From 9FT-COMBO-48-23 sp963754385 (GTDB lineage Bacteria > Chloroflexota > Dehalococcoidia > GIF9 > UBA5629): a DNA stretch of 64,000 nt. The stretch spans positions 186,001 to 250,000 of the forward strand of contig CAVWGE010000005.1 in NCBI GenBank assembly GCA_963754385.1, in the 5' to 3' direction. Each line of letters begins with the position of its first letter. Position 1 is the stretch's first letter. Positions 1 to 8,744 of the stretch are shown in pieces. A model generated the notes under the pieces. The model made no database searches. It was not told the DNA's origin and worked only from the letters and a program-made list of their open reading frames with translations. The translations under genes were made by a program, and so were the position numbers.

Positions 1-2426
1 AGAAACGCCTTAAAAAGTACGGCCCGAATATCTTAAAGCCCAAAAGGAGAACTGATGCGCTTACGCTACTACTGACTCAATTCAAAAGCCCTATTATACT
101 CATCCTTATCTTCGCCGCCGTGTTGGCCTTTTTCTTGCGCGACCATACCAACGCTATCATCATCTTAGCGATTGTTATCATAAGCGGGTTGTTGAGTTTC
201 TGGCAGGAATACGGAGCCACAAACGCAGTCCAGAAATTGCTTGCCATCGTACAAATAAAAGCCATGGTGCTGCGTAATAGCAGCCAAAAAGAAATTCCAG
301 TTGATGATATTACGCCCGGAGATATTGTCATCCTCAATGCGGGAGATGTTATACCCGGAGATTGCTTGATTCTTGAGTCAAAAGACCTGTTTGTGGATGA
401 AGCCACTTTAACCGGAGAAACCTATCCTGCAGAAAAGGCAGCCGGGATATTGGCTGCAGAGACACCTCTGGGTCAGCGGCTGAACACTCTCTTTATGGGG
501 ACACACGTGGTCAGCGGAAATGTAACAGCGGTGGTTGTTAACACTGGCAAACAAACCGAGTTCGGCAAGGTTTCAGAGCGACTGGAACTCAGGCCGCCTG
601 AAACTGAATTTGAACATGGTGTCAGGCAATTTGGGTACTTCCTCATGGAAGTCACACTCTTGATGGTGATACTCATCTTCGTCTTCAATGTTTTTCTAAG
701 ACGTCCTATCTTGGATTCCTTTCTCTTCTCACTGGCTCTCGCTGTCGGGTTAACACCGCAGCTTTTGCCAGCGATTATTAGCGTTAATCTTGCCAACGGT
801 GCCAAACGCATGGTGTCCCAGAAAGTGATTGTTAAGCGCCTCGCCTCCATCGAGAATTTCGGCAGCATGAACGTGCTTTGTTCCGATAAGACCGGGACCA
901 TAACTGAAGGTACAGTGCAATTACATTCCGCTCTTGACATTGACGGTCATAAAAACGAGAAGGTACTTCTCTACGCCTATCTCAATTCCAGCTACGAAAC
1001 CGGATACACAAACCCTATTGACGAAGCTATCCGCAAATATCATCAGTTCGATTTATCCGGCTATAACAAACTTGACGAAGTTCCATATGATTTTATCCGC
1101 AAACGATTAAGCATTTTAGTTTCAAGGAATAACACGCGTCTAATGATAAGCAAAGGCGCCTTTTCGAATGTGCTCGCTGTCTGTTCGTCTGTAGAAATTT
1201 ACGGGGGAAAGATTGTGGGCATAGCTGATGTGCAGGGGCAAATTCAGCAGCACTTCGAGGAGCTTAGCCGTAAAGGCTTTCGCGTATTGGCCGTCGCTTA
1301 CCGAGACGTCGGCTCCGATTTGACCATCACCAAAGACCATGAAGCCGGCATGACGTTTTTAGGATTTCTTGTTTTCTACGACCCTCCGAAGTCTAGGATT
1401 ATTGAGACGATAACTAGGCTGAATCAGCTCGGCATCTCGCTAAAGGTCATCACCGGGGACAATCGACTGGTCGCTGCCGCTATCAGCCAACAAGTGGAGT
1501 TGCCCAACATAAGAATTCTAACAGGTCGAGATTTGCAGCATATGAGCGACGAGGCACTACTTCAACAAGTAAATGACGTGAATGTGTTTGCCGAGGTGGA
1601 GCCAAATCACAAAGAGCGCATAATTTTCGCCCTACGGAAATCTGGAAATGTTGTGGGCTATATGGGTGATGGGATTAATGACGCCTCGGCACTTCATGCT
1701 GCTGATGTCGGCATCTCCGTTGATACTGCTGTGGATGTTGCCAAAGACGCGGCAGATATCGTCCTGCTGGAAAAGAACCTGGGAGTCCTTGTGCGCGGCG
1801 TACAAGAAGGGAGAAAGACATTTGCCAATACCATCAAGTACGTTTTCATGGCAAGCAGCGCCAACTTCGGAAACATGTTCAGCATGGCCGGAGCATCCCT
1901 CTTCATGCCCTTCCTTCCTCTTCTGCCCAAGCAGATTCTTCTGACCAATCTAATGACAGACGTGCCAGAAATGACCATAGCCACGGACAGTGTGGACAAG
2001 GAAATGGTTGAGAAACCTCGACGCTGGAATGTCAAGTTCATCCGCAACTTTATGATAACGTTCGGCATTCTAAGCTCAGTGTTTGATTACCTCACCTTCG
2101 GCGTGCTCCTTCTCATCCTGCATGCCACAACCGATCAGTTTAGAGCCGGTTGGTTTATAGAGTCAGTAGTCTCAGCATCACTGGTTGTACTCGTTATTCG
2201 AAGCCGGAGACCTTTCTTTAAGAGCTTGCCAAGCATTTATTTGCTCATGGCAACCTTATTGATAGTCGGAGCTGCAATTATCTTGCCCTTCACTCCGCTC
2301 GGTAAGCTATTCGGTTTTCAGCCGTTGCCGGTTTCATTCCTGGCGTTTATGGGAGTGATTGTGGCACTCTATATTATTGCAGCCGAAATAACCAAGAGGT
2401 TCTTTTATAAAAGGATTGCATATTGA
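1..2426 (+). CDS. Magnesium-type P-type ATPase (MgtA-like), 5' truncated
   Basis: A P-type ATPase that would pump a divalent cation, probably Mg2+, across the cytoplasmic membrane. The reading frame is already open at base 3 (RLKKYGPN..., a cation-ATPase N-terminal segment), so the true start lies outside the window; about 808 residues are visible. Seen: the phosphorylation motif CSDKTGTITEG, the nucleotide-domain stretch with FIRKRLS, the hinge GDGINDASALHAADVGIS, and NLMTDVPEM in the C-terminal membrane region followed by several hydrophobic helices. The VDTAVDVAKDAADIVLLEK stretch after the hinge is typical of the type IIIB Mg2+ group. The ion is inferred from family resemblance. A 65-base gap separates it from the next gene, and no Mg2+ riboswitch is visible because the upstream region is missing. 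Confidence 0.88.
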   Translation, partial: KRLKKYGPNILKPKRRTDALTLLLTQFKSPIILILIFAAVLAFFLRDHTNAIIILAIVIISGLLSFWQEYGATNAVQKLLAIVQIKAMVLRNSSQKEIPVDDITPGDIVILNAGDVIPGDCLILESKDLFVDEATLTGETYPAEKAAGILAAETPLGQRLNTLFMGTHVVSGNVTAVVVNTGKQTEFGKVSERLELRPPETEFEHGVRQFGYFLMEVTLLMVILIFVFNVFLRRPILDSFLFSLALAVGLTPQLLPAIISVNLANGAKRMVSQKVIVKRLASIENFGSMNVLCSDKTGTITEGTVQLHSALDIDGHKNEKVLLYAYLNSSYETGYTNPIDEAIRKYHQFDLSGYNKLDEVPYDFIRKRLSILVSRNNTRLMISKGAFSNVLAVCSSVEIYGGKIVGIADVQGQIQQHFEELSRKGFRVLAVAYRDVGSDLTITKDHEAGMTFLGFLVFYDPPKSRIIETITRLNQLGISLKVITGDNRLVAAAISQQVELPNIRILTGRDLQHMSDEALLQQVNDVNVFAEVEPNHKERIIFALRKSGNVVGYMGDGINDASALHAADVGISVDTAVDVAKDAADIVLLEKNLGVLVRGVQEGRKTFANTIKYVFMASSANFGNMFSMAGASLFMPFLPLLPKQILLTNLMTDVPEMTIATDSVDKEMVEKPRRWNVKFIRNFMITFGILSSVFDYLTFGVLLLILHATTDQFRAGWFIESVVSASLVVLVIRSRRPFFKSLPSIYLLMATLLIVGAAIILPFTPLGKLFGFQPLPVSFLAFMGVIVALYIIAAEITKRFFYKRIAY

Positions 2427-2491
2427 GCAGGAGGTCGGCATCTACTCACATATAGTCGCTGCTGTCTAAAACTGATAAAATAGTCCCCGCG

Positions 2492-4045
2492 ATGGCATCA
2501 ACACCACCTGCTTTAGTCCAGGCGCTGCTCAAACCTGAAACCTATCCGCATAGCCCTCAAAAGGTGGAGCTGGTGCAAACTCAGATGTCCTTCCTCTTCC
2601 TCACCGGCGACTATGTTTACAAGGTCAAAAAGCCGGTCGATTTGGGCTATCTGGACTACACCACACTGGATAAACGCCGCTTCTTCTGTCAGCAGGAGAT
2701 AGAACTGAATAGACGCCTCTGCCCTGACATCTACTTGGAAGTAATGCCTATAGTCAGCAGCCGAGGGCAAATCCGCCTTGTCGGCGAGGGGGAGACAATC
2801 GAATATGCCGTGAAAATGAAGCAGCTCCCCGAAGAACGTATGATGGATAAGCTTTTGCCTCAGAATCTGGTGACAGAGGAGATGTTGGGGAGGGTAGCCG
2901 AGAAGCTGGCGGCATTTCATGACAAAGCCAGAACAAGCCCAGAAATCAGCGCCTACGGGAAGCTGGAAGCCATTATGATAAACACTAAAGAGAATTTCAC
3001 CCAGACCGAGAAGTATATGGGCATTTCAATATCCGACCAAAAATACCATCGTATCAAAGCTTACACAAATGACTTTCTTAAGTCGAACAAGCCCCTGTTC
3101 CAGAAGCGAATAGCCAGCGGCAGGATAAGAGACTGTCACGGCGACCTTCACGCCGCCCATGTCTGTATCAGCAATGGAATCTATATCTACGACTGCATCG
3201 AGTTCAACGACAGGTTCAGATATGGCGATGTCGCCTCCGAAATCGCTTTTCTAGCTATGGACTTAGACCGCTACCAGAGAGCTGACCTCTCCCGGGCTTT
3301 CGTCAACGCCTACGTCCGCCTGAGCCAGGATAAAGAGTTGCCCCGACTGTTAAACTTCTACAAATGCTATCGAGCTTATGTCCGGGGCAAGGTAACCAGC
3401 TTCATGCTGGATGACCCGTACATTCCGGATAAAGAAGCTGTTTTAGCTACGGCGCAGGGCTACTTCGACTTAGCCTACCGCTACACCAAAGAGAAACCCC
3501 TGCTTCTCATCATGGCTGGGTTAGTGGGCACCGGCAAGACCACTGTAGCTCAAGCTCTGAGCCGCAGCCTCGGCCTTACCGTCATCTCCGCAGACGTCAC
3601 CAGAAAAAGACTGGCTGGCATCTCACCCACCGAGCGCCGCTTCGAGCAATTCGACGGCGGTATCTACTCCAAAGAGTTTTCAAAGAAAACCTACGATGAG
3701 ATGTTCGCCCAAGCCAGAGAGCTTCTATCCCAAGGACAATCGGTGATACTGGACGCCTCCTTCAAGAAAAGACAGGACAGATTGCAAGCCAGAAGCCTGG
3801 CTGGGGAGACAAAAGCCGATTTTGCCGTCGTCGAGTGCCTTCTGGACGAGGAGACCGTCAGGAGCCACCTGGAGCAAAGGCTTAAGGAAGGCTCTGTCTC
3901 AGACGGTCGTTGGGAAATCTTCGAGCAGCAGAAGCAGGACTTCGATAAAATCACCGAATTTCCGTCTGAAAACCACATAATACTTGACACTTCTCAGCCA
4001 ATGAGTAATATTGTAAAGATGGTTTCAGAAAGGATCTTGAGATAA
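2492..4045 (+). CDS. Two-domain protein: aminoglycoside-phosphotransferase-like fold + P-loop kinase
   Basis: A 517-residue fusion. The N-terminal ~330 residues resemble aminoglycoside/choline-kinase-type phosphotransferases: VYKVKKPV near residue 42 could be the ATP-lysine strand, CHGDLHAAHV (215-224) the catalytic loop, and YDCIEFND (233-240) the metal-binding segment. The C-terminal ~180 residues are a zeta-toxin/gluconate-kinase-like P-loop domain with Walker A GLVGTGKTT (343-351). This architecture is known as a bifunctional aminoglycoside phosphotransferase/ATP-binding protein whose substrate is not established. Its stop codon overlaps the ahcY start (TAATG), so it is translationally coupled to the methyl-cycle genes. 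A resistance role is not supported; a metabolite or nucleoside kinase is equally possible. Confidence 0.75.
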   Translation: MASTPPALVQALLKPETYPHSPQKVELVQTQMSFLFLTGDYVYKVKKPVDLGYLDYTTLDKRRFFCQQEIELNRRLCPDIYLEVMPIVSSRGQIRLVGEGETIEYAVKMKQLPEERMMDKLLPQNLVTEEMLGRVAEKLAAFHDKARTSPEISAYGKLEAIMINTKENFTQTEKYMGISISDQKYHRIKAYTNDFLKSNKPLFQKRIASGRIRDCHGDLHAAHVCISNGIYIYDCIEFNDRFRYGDVASEIAFLAMDLDRYQRADLSRAFVNAYVRLSQDKELPRLLNFYKCYRAYVRGKVTSFMLDDPYIPDKEAVLATAQGYFDLAYRYTKEKPLLLIMAGLVGTGKTTVAQALSRSLGLTVISADVTRKRLAGISPTERRFEQFDGGIYSKEFSKKTYDEMFAQARELLSQGQSVILDASFKKRQDRLQARSLAGETKADFAVVECLLDEETVRSHLEQRLKEGSVSDGRWEIFEQQKQDFDKITEFPSENHIILDTSQPMSNIVKMVSERILR

Positions 4046-5298
4046 TGGACTACCACATAAAGGATGCCTCACTAGCCAACCAGGGGAAGCTGCGCATCGA
4101 ATGGGCCAGCCGGGAGATGCCGGTAATCAAGCTAATTAGACAAAGATTTGCCAAAGAAAAGCCTTTGAAGGGTGTTCGCATCTCCGCCTGCCTCCATATC
4201 ACTACAGAGACAGCCAACCTGGCTTTAGCCCTGAAGGATGGCGGCGCCGATTTAGTCCTGTGCGCCTCAAACCCACTGAGCACCCAGGATGACGTGGCGG
4301 CAGCCCTCATTCAATATAATTTGCCCACTTTCGCCATCAAGGGCGAAGACAACAAGACCTATTATCAACACATAAATTCCGCCTTAGAGCATAAACCGCA
4401 GCTAACCGTAGATGACGGCGCTGACCTGGTCAGCACCGCCCACCGGGAAAAGACGCAGCTTCTAAAAAATATAATCGGCGGCACTGAGGAGACTACCACC
4501 GGCGTGATAAGGTTGAGAAACATGGCTGACGAGAGAAAGCTGAAGTACCCCATCGTCGCCGTCAATGATGCCAAAACCAAACACTTCTTCGACAACCGCT
4601 ACGGCACAGGGCAGAGCACCATCGACGGTATTACCCGGGCCACCAATGTCCTGTGGGCGGGGAAAAATGTGGTAATTTGCGGCTACGGCTGGTGCGGTAG
4701 AGGCATAGCCAAGCGGGCTCAAGGGATGGGCGCTCAGGTAATTATAACTGAGGTTAACCCCATCTCAGCCCTCGAAGCGGCTATGGATGGCTATCAGGTC
4801 ATGCCTTTGCTCGAAGCCGCCAGAATAGGAGATATCTTTATAACGGCCACCGGAGACGTTAGCGTCATTGACAAAGCACACTTCTCACAGATGAAGGATG
4901 GGGCTATCCTGGCCAACAGCGGCCATTTCAACGTAGAGATAAACATACCAGCCCTGGGGAAGTTAGCCAAATCAAAAAGACAGATGCGCCCCTTTGTTGA
5001 AGAGTATACTCTGGCTGATGGACGGCGGCTCTTCCTTCTGGGCGAAGGCAGGCTGATAAACCTGGCAGCGGCCGAGGGGCATCCTGCCAGCGTCATGGAC
5101 ATGAGCTTTGCCAACCAGGCGCTATGCCTTGAGTACCTGGTTAAGAACAAAGGGAAACTTCAGCCAAAGGTCTACCCCGTGCCTGAAGAAATCGATAACG
5201 AGATCGGGCGGCTGAAAATTAAAGCCATGAACATAAACATCGATTCTTTAACCAAGGAGCAAAAGAAATACCTGGAAAGCTGGGAAGAAGGAACATAG
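4045..5298 (+). CDS. ahcY: Adenosylhomocysteinase
   Basis: Hydrolyses S-adenosylhomocysteine to adenosine and homocysteine, clearing the product of methyl transfers in the cytoplasm. 417 residues, normal for the shorter bacterial/archaeal form. Seen: HITTETANLA near 51-60 and CASNPLSTQDD near 73-83 (substrate domain), VNDAKTKHFFDNRYGTGQS around 173-191, and the NAD-binding loop GYGWCGRGIA (213-222) followed by an acidic strand end (TEVNP). The start overlaps the previous stop by one base, and metK follows 14 bases later, so the two enzymes that make and recycle SAM are co-transcribed. Confidence 0.97.
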   Translation: MDYHIKDASLANQGKLRIEWASREMPVIKLIRQRFAKEKPLKGVRISACLHITTETANLALALKDGGADLVLCASNPLSTQDDVAAALIQYNLPTFAIKGEDNKTYYQHINSALEHKPQLTVDDGADLVSTAHREKTQLLKNIIGGTEETTTGVIRLRNMADERKLKYPIVAVNDAKTKHFFDNRYGTGQSTIDGITRATNVLWAGKNVVICGYGWCGRGIAKRAQGMGAQVIITEVNPISALEAAMDGYQVMPLLEAARIGDIFITATGDVSVIDKAHFSQMKDGAILANSGHFNVEINIPALGKLAKSKRQMRPFVEEYTLADGRRLFLLGEGRLINLAAAEGHPASVMDMSFANQALCLEYLVKNKGKLQPKVYPVPEEIDNEIGRLKIKAMNINIDSLTKEQKKYLESWEEGT

Positions 5299-5312
5299 TC
5301 AAAGGAGAAAAA

Positions 5313-6524
5313 ATGTCAAACAGTTTTAATACTACGGCTTCCTATTTTTTTGCCTCGGAGTCGGTTACCGAGGGGCATCCGGATAAGCTCTGTGACCAGG
5401 TCTCCGATGCCGTCCTTGACGCCATAATAGAGCAGGACCCCTTCGCCAGGGTCGCCTGTGAGGTTGCTGTAACCATAGGCTTGGTGATTGTTCTGGGTGA
5501 GATTACCACCAAGTGCTACATAGAAATACCCGACATTGTGCGTCAGGTGGTTAAAGACGCCGGTTACATCAAGCCGGAGTACGGATTCGATTACGAGAGC
5601 TTGGGCACACTTGTATCCATTAAAAAGCAATCGGCCGATATTGATTCTGGAGTCAGCCAGGCGATGGAAGTGAGAGACAAGACCAAGGGCAGTGACGACC
5701 TGGATAAAACCGGTGCCGGAGACCAGGGGATGATGTTCGGCTTCGCCTGCAATGAGACGCCTGAACTAATGCCGCTGCCCATATCGCTGGCCAATAAGCT
5801 GTGCCGACGTCTGGCTCAAGCGAGGAAAGAGAAAATCCTGCCTTATCTTCGGCCCGATGGCAAATCGCAGGTAACCGTGGAGTACAACCATGGCATGCCT
5901 AAGCGTATAGATTCGGTAGTCATCGGCGCTCATCACGACCCTGGCATCAGCCGCAAACAAATGGAGCAAGACATCAAAGAAAAGATTATCAAGGCCGTTA
6001 TTCCGTCAAAGCTCCTGGATGACAAAACAGCCTACTACATAAATGGTGCTGGACAGTTCGTCATCGGTGGCCCGGTATCAGATACCGGCTTTACCGGCCG
6101 CAAGATACTAGTAGATACCTATGGCGGCTATGCCCGCCATGGTGGCGGAGCCTTCTCGGGCAAAGACCCGACCAAGGTCGACCGGTCCGCCAGCTACATG
6201 ACACGGTATATTGCCAAGAACCTGGTAGCTGCCGGACTAGCTGACCGCATCGAAGTGCAGGTTTCCTATGTCATCGGCGTCGCCCACCCGCTATCCATCT
6301 CCTGCGAGACTTTCGGCACAGGCAAGGTGCCTGACAAAACCATCACCGAGCTGATTAAGAAGCACTTTGACCTCCGCCCTGAAGCCATTATCAGGAACTT
6401 CGACCTTCGCCGCCCCATTTACAGGCAGATGGCTACTTACGGGCACTTCGGCAGAGAAGACCTCAACCTGCCCTGGGAGAAGACAGACAAAGCCGCATTT
6501 CTCAAGGCTGAGGCAGGGCTATAG
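5313..6524 (+). CDS. metK: S-adenosylmethionine synthetase
   Basis: Makes S-adenosylmethionine from methionine and ATP. 403 residues, full length for the bacterial family. Seen: ESVTEGHPDKLCDQVSD (about 16-32), the signature GAGDQGMMFGFACNET in the middle, and GGGAFSGKDPTKVDRSA in the C-terminal third. A good ribosome-binding site (AAAGGAG) precedes the ATG. It lies directly behind ahcY, forming a methyl-cycle pair. No SAM riboswitch is visible in the 14-base gap, so any control must act further upstream. Confidence 0.98.
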   Translation: MSNSFNTTASYFFASESVTEGHPDKLCDQVSDAVLDAIIEQDPFARVACEVAVTIGLVIVLGEITTKCYIEIPDIVRQVVKDAGYIKPEYGFDYESLGTLVSIKKQSADIDSGVSQAMEVRDKTKGSDDLDKTGAGDQGMMFGFACNETPELMPLPISLANKLCRRLAQARKEKILPYLRPDGKSQVTVEYNHGMPKRIDSVVIGAHHDPGISRKQMEQDIKEKIIKAVIPSKLLDDKTAYYINGAGQFVIGGPVSDTGFTGRKILVDTYGGYARHGGGAFSGKDPTKVDRSASYMTRYIAKNLVAAGLADRIEVQVSYVIGVAHPLSISCETFGTGKVPDKTITELIKKHFDLRPEAIIRNFDLRRPIYRQMATYGHFGREDLNLPWEKTDKAAFLKAEAGL

Positions 6525-6534
6525 AATTGAAAAG

Positions 6535-7476
6535 ATGACAAAGAACATCGTTGAAGTTGACAACTTAGTAAAAAGTTATAACGGCATACCAGCGGTTAAC
6601 GGTGTCAACTTTGCCATCCGCCAGGGGGAGATTTTTGGCTTACTCGGTCCCAATGGAGCCGGTAAAACCACCATTATCTCAATGCTGACATGTCTGCTTA
6701 TGCCCACAAGCGGCAAGGTTAGCATTGCCGGCCATGACGTAGTGAATCAAGCTAAAACAGTGAAAGGCATCATCGGCTTGGTGCCGCAAGACCTGGCAGT
6801 TTATCCTCAGCTTTCAGCCTGTGACAATTTACTGTTCTTTGGTCGCATTTACGGGCTTAAAGGGCGGCAGCTAAGGCAACGGGTCAATGATTTGCTTCAG
6901 ATGGTAGGGCTAAATGAGCGGGCTAATGACCTTGTCAACAATTTCTCAGGAGGGATGAAGCGAAGGGTAAACATTGCTGCCGGTTTATTGCATCAGCCGC
7001 AGGTGCTATTTCTTGATGAGCCAACCGTTGGAGTAGACCCACAAAGTCGCAACTTTATCTTTGATAACATAGAACGACTCAACCAGCAAGGAATGACCAT
7101 CCTATATACTACTCATTACATGGAAGAGGCCGAGCGTCTATGTCACCGTGTCGCCATTATCGACCGGGGACAAATCATTGCCCTGGACACGCCTAAAGCA
7201 CTAATTGACAGCCTGGGTGGTGGCATAATCCGTCTTGGATTACCTGAAACTACGAAACAAACATTTATTGCTCAGCTAAAGAAACTACCGGCGGTAAAGA
7301 ATATAAGCCGCCAGGACAATGCACTTTTAGTGCAAACTCACCATTCCCAGGAAGCACTCGTGCAAATAATTCAATTGCTTAATACAGCCAAGACGACTAT
7401 TACCACACTGGAGATATTAGAACCCAACCTAGAGAGCGTCTTCTTGCACCTGACCGGACGAAGGTTGAGGGATTAG
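6535..7476 (+). CDS. ABC-2 type exporter, ATP-binding subunit
   Basis: ATPase subunit of an ABC exporter of the drug/polysaccharide (ABC-2) class. 313 residues from the ATG at 6535 (MTKNIVEV...). The frame is open further upstream inside metK, but that extension has no family resemblance. Seen: Walker A GPNGAGKTT, signature NFSGGMKRRVNIAAG, Walker B VLFLDEPTVGVDP and the switch histidine in YTTHYMEEAE, then a ~90-residue C-terminal domain usual for ABC-2 ATPases. The permease follows after two bases. The transported substrate cannot be read from sequence. Confidence 0.93.
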   Translation: MTKNIVEVDNLVKSYNGIPAVNGVNFAIRQGEIFGLLGPNGAGKTTIISMLTCLLMPTSGKVSIAGHDVVNQAKTVKGIIGLVPQDLAVYPQLSACDNLLFFGRIYGLKGRQLRQRVNDLLQMVGLNERANDLVNNFSGGMKRRVNIAAGLLHQPQVLFLDEPTVGVDPQSRNFIFDNIERLNQQGMTILYTTHYMEEAERLCHRVAIIDRGQIIALDTPKALIDSLGGGIIRLGLPETTKQTFIAQLKKLPAVKNISRQDNALLVQTHHSQEALVQIIQLLNTAKTTITTLEILEPNLESVFLHLTGRRLRD

Positions 7477-7478
7477 TA

Positions 7479-8729
7479 ATGCTACGGCACATCATTGCCA
7501 TTACCTGGAAAGACCTCAAGATACTGGTGAGAAATCGTGCTGCTTTAGCTGTGCTCTTTGCCATGCCCGTAGGGTTTGTATTGGTGATGACGACAGCGCT
7601 GGGTGGTCTTTTTGGTGGCGGCAAAAGTGCCATCCCAGTGCTGGTGGTAAATGAAGACAAGGGGTATCTCTCCACGCAGATTATTGAGGGACTTAAGGCG
7701 GCTGAGGGGTTTAAAGTCGAAACCGAATGGGAAGGCCAATCGCTAACCACAGCCAAAGCCGAGGAACTTATCATCAGCCGAAAGCGTCAACTAGCGGTAA
7801 TCTTGCCTGCAGACTTCAGCCAGAATATACTTGGCAGTGCCTCGCCTTCCCAAAACCTGCAGCCGCAAGCTACAACTATCCAGTTGATGGTTGACCCCGC
7901 CCTATCTCCGCAGTTCACCGGCCCTATCGTCGGCACATTACAGGGGCTCTTGTTGCAAGCACTGACGCCGGTAGGGATAGAGCGGCTACTTGACCAGACA
8001 GCACCCGGCATGTCACAGCAGCAGCGACAGGCTATTGTGGAGCAAGCAAGGCAAGGGATGCTAAGTGGGACAAGCATTGAGCAAATTACTCCTCCGGGGA
8101 TGTCGGTTCGTCAGTTACCCAATACCACGCAGCAGAATGTGCCCAGTTACACCCTTTTTGGTGTCTTCTTTATCTGCCAGGTCATCGGTCTGTCTTTTAT
8201 TCGCGAGAAGCAAGATGGGACATTCCGTCGCCTTCTGGTGGCGCCGCTTTCCAAGTCGGCACTGCTGATAGGTAAGCTTTTGCCGTATTACCTGGTCAAC
8301 CTGATTCAAATCGTACTAATCTTCGCCGCTGGAATATGGATTGTGCCATTGCTGGGCAATCCAGCGTTGAACTTAGGCGTACACCCTGAAGGACTAATCG
8401 TGGTGAGTTTGGCCACTGCCGCAGCCGCCAGTGGGCTGGGGCTTCTAGTGGCTGCACTGGCTAAGACACCCGAAGCCACCGGTGGAGTGGGGGCATTAAT
8501 TGCGGTCATGATGGCCGCGATTGGCGGCTGCTTCGTGCCGGCATTCGTTATGCCTAATTTTATGCAAACATTATCTAAAATTGTACCTCATGCCTGGGCG
8601 CTGCAGGGGTACCAGGATGTTTTAGTGCGTGGCTACAGCCTGGGGCAGGTGATGCCCGAGGTAGGTGTCTTACTAATCTTTGCGGCTGTTTTCTTCGGTT
8701 TTGCACTGTGGCGGTTCAGGTTCGACTAA
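7479..8729 (+). CDS. ABC-2 type exporter, permease subunit
   Basis: Membrane subunit partnering the ATPase just upstream. 416 residues. One transmembrane helix lies near the N-terminus (about 20-45), followed by a large extracytoplasmic domain of roughly 170 residues rich in Q/T/P. A cluster of about five hydrophobic helices follows from SYTLFGVFFICQVIG onward, including the ABC-2 feature FIREKQDGTFRRLLVAPL. This layout matches YhgE/LinearmycinR-type ABC-2 permeases. Translation is coupled to the ATPase gene. Substrate unknown. Confidence 0.9.
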   Translation: MLRHIIAITWKDLKILVRNRAALAVLFAMPVGFVLVMTTALGGLFGGGKSAIPVLVVNEDKGYLSTQIIEGLKAAEGFKVETEWEGQSLTTAKAEELIISRKRQLAVILPADFSQNILGSASPSQNLQPQATTIQLMVDPALSPQFTGPIVGTLQGLLLQALTPVGIERLLDQTAPGMSQQQRQAIVEQARQGMLSGTSIEQITPPGMSVRQLPNTTQQNVPSYTLFGVFFICQVIGLSFIREKQDGTFRRLLVAPLSKSALLIGKLLPYYLVNLIQIVLIFAAGIWIVPLLGNPALNLGVHPEGLIVVSLATAAAASGLGLLVAALAKTPEATGGVGALIAVMMAAIGGCFVPAFVMPNFMQTLSKIVPHAWALQGYQDVLVRGYSLGQVMPEVGVLLIFAAVFFGFALWRFRFD

Positions 8730-8744
8730 TGAGAAAGGGGCCAA

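Noticed and set aside
2492..4045. Aminoglycoside resistance gene
   Set aside because: Only a fold-level resemblance; the P-loop fusion and the operon with ahcY-metK point to metabolism.
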